From Oasisia sp. SBJ-2009 (Eukaryota; Annelida; Polychaeta; Sabellida; Siboglinidae): a DNA stretch of 64,000 nt. The notes under the pieces were generated by a model. The model saw only the letters and a list, made by a program, of their open reading frames with translations. It was not told the DNA's origin and did not search any database. Positions 58,279 through 64,000 of this stretch are shown piece by piece; within the stretch, counting starts at the first letter, position 1, and each line of letters opens with the position of its first letter. The stretch spans positions 35,613,190-35,677,189 of the forward strand of contig OZ024862.1 of NCBI GenBank assembly GCA_964017155.1, in the 5' to 3' direction. Made by a program: the position numbers and the translations under genes.

Positions 58279-58559
58279 ATTCAGGGGACGAGGTTAAGAT
58301 CTTTGTGCCCGAGGACGAGCCGCCGAAGACGGAGGCTGAGCGAGTGATGGCGCCCATTGGCTTCAAGAATGCGGACAAGGAGCCACCGAACCTCGCGATG
58401 GGAGTCATCGGGGCGGTGATGCTCGTCATTCCTGTCCTGGTCGTCGTCGTCGCTGACTTCAACACCCTCAGGATCCACTTCCGGTTTATGAGGAGTAATC
58501 TTCAGAATGGATACAGACGTGTGTTTCGAAGGAGCACAAAGGTCGGGCCCATGTCATAA
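58279..58559 (+). CDS. Terminal exon of an unidentified single-pass membrane protein
   Basis: Acceptor TTCGTGCAG, 93 codons including TAA, starting with two bases of a split codon. The N-terminal part is acidic (SGDEVKIFVPEDEPPKTEAE), then a strong membrane helix (LAMGVIGAVMLVIPVLVVVV) and a basic tail (RIHFRFMRSN, RRVFRRSTK), the layout of a type I protein C-terminus. GC-rich codon use contrasts with flanking DNA. Upstream exons were not identified; the candidate at 45545 has a non-matching phase. Family unknown. Confidence 0.65.
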
Positions 58560-58779
58560 CACTGACAAAGAGATGTGCGAGTGAACCGTCCAACTGTTGA
58601 CCGTGTGTGTACTGATTATCGATTTTGAGATTTACTTACCAATAGTGGTATCTTGATGCGCATCTGAGATTGGCTTACTAGGGCTTAAGAACAACAGCAA
58701 AAATAATGGTACTGTTACGGTTATTAGTATTTCATTATTCACATTAACGTAACAATAGCATCCCTTTACAATCTTACCT

Positions 58780-58930
58780 ATCCACCATAGCTCTTTGGCG
58801 TATCATTCAATCTGATGACAACTGGATTTTTAATTGACTCTGAGATCGATTAATGCTTTTGTATCGATGCGCCTCTAAGTTTGGTTACTAAGGATTTGGG
58901 CGCAACAGTAGTTATCTAATTAGTATAGTT
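58780..58930 (+). mobile_element. CR1-like LINE 3' tail
   Basis: Matches the 3' end of the fragment at 41510-41640 over about 150 bp, ending GGATTTGGGCGCAACA then TTATCTAATTAGTAT. Tail only. Confidence 0.65.
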
Positions 58931-61226
58931 ATTACTCTGCATGAGCCATTAAATTCAGCAAAGCAAACCGCAGTTTATCTAGTTGTGTTTGATGTGGTAA
59001 CATTTTGCAAATGTATGGTAATAATAACGTTATAAATGTATGGTAATAATAATGGTATACGTGTATGGTAGCGAGTGTGGACAACGCCTGCGATCGCAGC
59101 TTAAAGTAATCAGGGAACTTATATCAATTGCGCGAAAACTACCTATAAACAAATATTAACAATTGTGTATAGTCAACTATCCATGCATACAGCTGCGTGA
59201 ACTGAAACTGTAGATTGAAATAAATTGTCGAAGGTTAAACAAAAGTAGCAATATGATACACCCTCCTTTGCAAGTCCGCTTTGGTGTCTACTTGAAGTGA
59301 TGCATGTTTCCTAGCTATATACTTTTGTTTTTAATGTAACCGTCGTAAGTCCTGCGATTAAAGCAATGGCGCGTGTGAAATGTCTTGAATATGCATGTTC
59401 GTATCTGGTTTATGCATTTAATGGCCGCGAGAAGTGTTACATACAAATTTAATTGTCATTAAATTGCAGATGATGTAAATAACGTAAAATAGTAGGTTGG
59501 TGTGAATAATTGACCACTATATAACACTGCATTATGATGAAGCATTGACACGAGAAATGTGCATTTTTTCCGAGTTGTTGCTTCATTATTGTATGACGAC
59601 GGAAGTGTTCAATCGAGCGTGACATTAATTCACCTGATAATCTTTTCTGTAGAAATCAGCAGCATTCTAAATAAAAGCCAGCATAGAACTTTATAATCTA
59701 TTGTATTTTTTGAAGTTGGGTGGGAAAGTGAATGATTGGTTGGGTGAATGAGTTAATGATTGATCCATTGATGGAGTGGGTGAGTGGATGAGTGGATGAG
59801 TGAGTGAGTGAGTGAGTGAGTGGGTAGGTGGGTCAGAATTGTTTTTCCTACACTAGATATTATTTGTCGGGCTGGATCAATAACGAATCAGAGGTTATTA
59901 TATTCTCGCATACCAAGGGTGACAGTTGACACTGCAATACATAGGCAGACAGGAATTTACTGGCTTTAAACTGATATTTCATTTATTACAGAAGTTGGCC
60001 ACAGTGAACATAAGACTGATTAAGTTATAGAACGAGGTAACGTGAATTAGCAACAATTTATATCGAATATTCACAGAGGATTTCTTCATGCCGTGTGCAG
60101 TGAAGTATCGAGATTTGTCCATGGCTATTAATAACGGAAGACTATTAACAAGATATCACGTAGTGGACAGCACCGTAAACAGCGGAATCATTTGTGCACC
60201 TTGCAAATAACTGCCCGGTCTTGATAGACTGACGAATCTGTAAATGAGAATGTTTTATTTTCTTAATTGCTTACCTTGGACTGTCAGGGCCACATCGCTG
60301 GTGATAACGTTTCAACACGTTTTCGAACTAAGTGAAAAGTTCAATCACTCCGTCACGCACACGCACACGCACACGCACACGCACACGCACACGCACACGC
60401 ACACGCACACGCACACGCACACGCACACGCACACGCACACGCACACGCACACGCACACGCACACGCACACACACACACTCACACACACACACCTATCGGT
60501 TCCAACTACCCTTTGAAATCTTATGTTATTGCCTTGCAATCATGCACTCAGAATGATAACAGTTTGGAAACAAAACATAATTTACGTAATAAAACAATAG
60601 TAACATTTTCCTACAAATGGTATGACTGCATTGATTGCTTCGAGAACCAGACTTCAGTAACCCTTTGTTTTTGAGTACAAAGTCGCTCTGCTAATCGCAT
60701 CTTAATCGTCGTTTACATAATGCGATATGCAACCCGCGACGACCAAGGATAGGCTTAACGGGTTGTCTCACAACATATAAACCTATATTTACATAGCTGA
60801 TGCGAATCTAGTAAATATGACCCAACCATGAGTATTTTATAGTTTCTATTCTCAACTGTATAAATATTCAATAACTGAAGGAATTTACGTATCCATCACG
60901 CTACTTATTGTATAGCAACAATGGTCGCAAAGGCATCAAAATGGACGCCGAACACGTGTATTATAGTTGTCGTATATTATGTTGATTTTTTGGTAACAGA
61001 AAGATAAAACAAGAACTACGTGTGAGAACAATTTATTTAATAATTTACCAGACGCCTTTTACGCATATTCACGTGACGTAGGCTAATCGTTTTTGATGCG
61101 TAATTACGCTACGTCATTATGATTGAAATATATGCAAACATTCACGTATAGGGCCATTTACACTGATCTTTCAAACGGCTTTCGTTTTCACACGTACCTA
61201 ACGGTAAAGATCGCCACGCTGAACAA
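58931..61226. other. Intergenic AT-rich DNA
   Basis: Contains a GAGT-rich patch (59758-59826) and a (CACACG)n array (60350-60491). No gene recognised. Confidence 0.5.
60350..60491. repeat. (CACACG)n microsatellite
   Basis: About 20 hexamers ending in CA. Confidence 0.97.
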
Positions 61227-61227
61227 A

Positions 61228-61238
61228 TATATAAATTA
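61228..61238 (+). promoter_or_regulatory. Possible TATA box of the GGT gene
   Basis: ATATATAAATT lies 121 bp before the start codon at 61359. Plausible position only; no initiator was identified. Confidence 0.25.
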
Positions 61239-61358
61239 TAGCGAGTAAATGATAGAGAATACCGGCGTGTGCAATGTGTTTAGCCGGACTGCTGCATTGG
61301 CAATGTAAGCAATAGGTATCGACAGCAGGAGCGGAGTCACAGACACAGTAGTGACATC

Positions 61359-63077
<1,719 letters not shown>

Positions 63078-63550
63078 GTGGGTTTCGCTCGTATCTTCCT
63101 GCAAGATCCCAGCTATAAGTTGGCATGCCATATACTTTGGCAACGCTCTTTCCATCTCTCATTCTGTATGTGGCTACCGATAATCATAACACCGTGACTG
63201 AGAGAGATAAATAACAAATATAAACTAATAAAACATCCATCCATCCAGGTATTCTACACTGTGTCAAAACGAGACCCTTCTTGAAGACGTAATTTATTGC
63301 ATCGTTTAATAAAGCGCATTAGTGTGAATACATAAATATATAAGCGTAACTGGTATTCACAGGTTAAGACTTAAGTTTAATCGTGCGGTAAATCGAATGT
63401 CGAAATTTCTAAACATTATTGAATATGATTTCGAGAGAAAAACCAAGTTTCGATGTATTAACTCAATTAGCTGTGGTCATCATGTTGTCAACTGTGGTTT
63501 TCACCATGTTAGTTGTGCATGTAACGCTATCATGCACATTTTTAAGTTTG
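63078..63550. other. GGT intron, no feature recognised
   Basis: AT-rich; no exon with GGT similarity was found. Confidence 0.5.
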
Positions 63551-64000
63551 CAGAGCTGCCAAGTCTCCCGATTTATCGGGAGATCTCCCGGAAATATAGC
63601 AAAATAAACCCAATCTCCCGATCTCCCGGTTTTGATTTGCAATCTCCCGCAAAAGAATCGTTTTGTCTTTTTTTACGCGTATTTTTCTATTTATTTTGCC
63701 GGCGCACCCTTTTGCCAGCTGTGAGTCATCTACGGTACACGGAAAGTGCCGAGAGCAGCCGAGCGGAGACTATAGAAGTATATTCAACCGCAGGGTCTGT
63801 GACCTGTTGGCCTTCAAGGTCAATGCAAGCAGCAGCTGCTACGGTTTAAAACTTGACAGAGGCCTGGCAGATGGTGTCAGGAAGGCAGTCAGCAAGGCGA
63901 AAGCTGACTTGCAGTAGCAAGAGTTGAAGAACACATGATGGAAATTAAGACGCTAGAAGAGCAAATCTAGAAATGGACAGAAATGCAGTTCTGCTTGAAC
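63551..64000 (+). mobile_element. 5' end of a hAT-like transposon (partial)
   Basis: CAGAGCTGCCAAGTCTCCCG has the CAG.G.TGCCAA form of hAT tips and is followed by several CTCCCG/CGGGAG repeats within 110 bp, a subterminal pattern of such elements. The other end is outside the window; 63663-63917 is an open frame of unknown nature. Confidence 0.45.

Overview
The window looks like nuclear DNA of an invertebrate deuterostome, most likely a lancelet (Branchiostoma-type). The basis is a castor/CASZ1 zinc-finger gene cut by many introns, a TMEM272-like membrane protein with N-terminal PPxY motifs, a gamma-glutamyltransferase, canonical GT-AG introns, one eukaryotic tRNA gene, very dense micro- and minisatellites, and a mixed set of non-LTR families (RTE-, L2/Crack- and CR1-like). 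The species call is inference; the eukaryotic, metazoan nature is clear.

Layout. 1-16331 (+): the 3' part of a castor-type zinc-finger gene, nine coding exons, about 1370 codons, 12 finger units; its 5' exons lie upstream of the window. Its introns hold a fold-back element, LINE fragments and tandem arrays that touch splice sites. 16996-18620 (-): a broken, intronless coding region of unknown identity. 20423-20495 (-): tRNA-Arg(TCT). 20739-21416: a hAT-like non-autonomous element. 23811-42516 (+): a five-exon TMEM272-like gene (271 codons) whose introns have taken up a complete but dead RTE LINE with target-site duplication, a 1.86-kb fold-back element, a three-level nest of transposons (33058-39165) and further LINE/MITE fragments. 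42630-45270: another decayed LINE. 45545: a possible first coding exon. 46018-52545: almost pure satellite DNA, ending in a 3-kb array of a 19-bp unit. 53281-57975: a MITE copy and the 5' end of a Ty3/gypsy element whose gag is split by a 3.26-kb element with 42-bp terminal inverted repeats and an 8-bp duplication. 58279-58559 (+): the terminal exon of an unidentified single-pass membrane protein. 61359 to the window end (+): the first four exons of a gamma-glutamyltransferase.

The host genes are not obviously related in function: a transcription factor, a four-pass membrane protein that may bind WW-domain ligases, and a glutathione-cleaving ectoenzyme. The most unusual theme is in castor. 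A 36-bp repeat reiterates the end of exon 3 together with its 5' splice site, in frame. A 38-bp repeat reiterates the start of exon 7 together with its 3' splice site, out of frame. Three other introns carry arrays that run up to the acceptor. All exon limits come from splice signals, phase matching and protein-family fit read by eye; no transcript or database was consulted.
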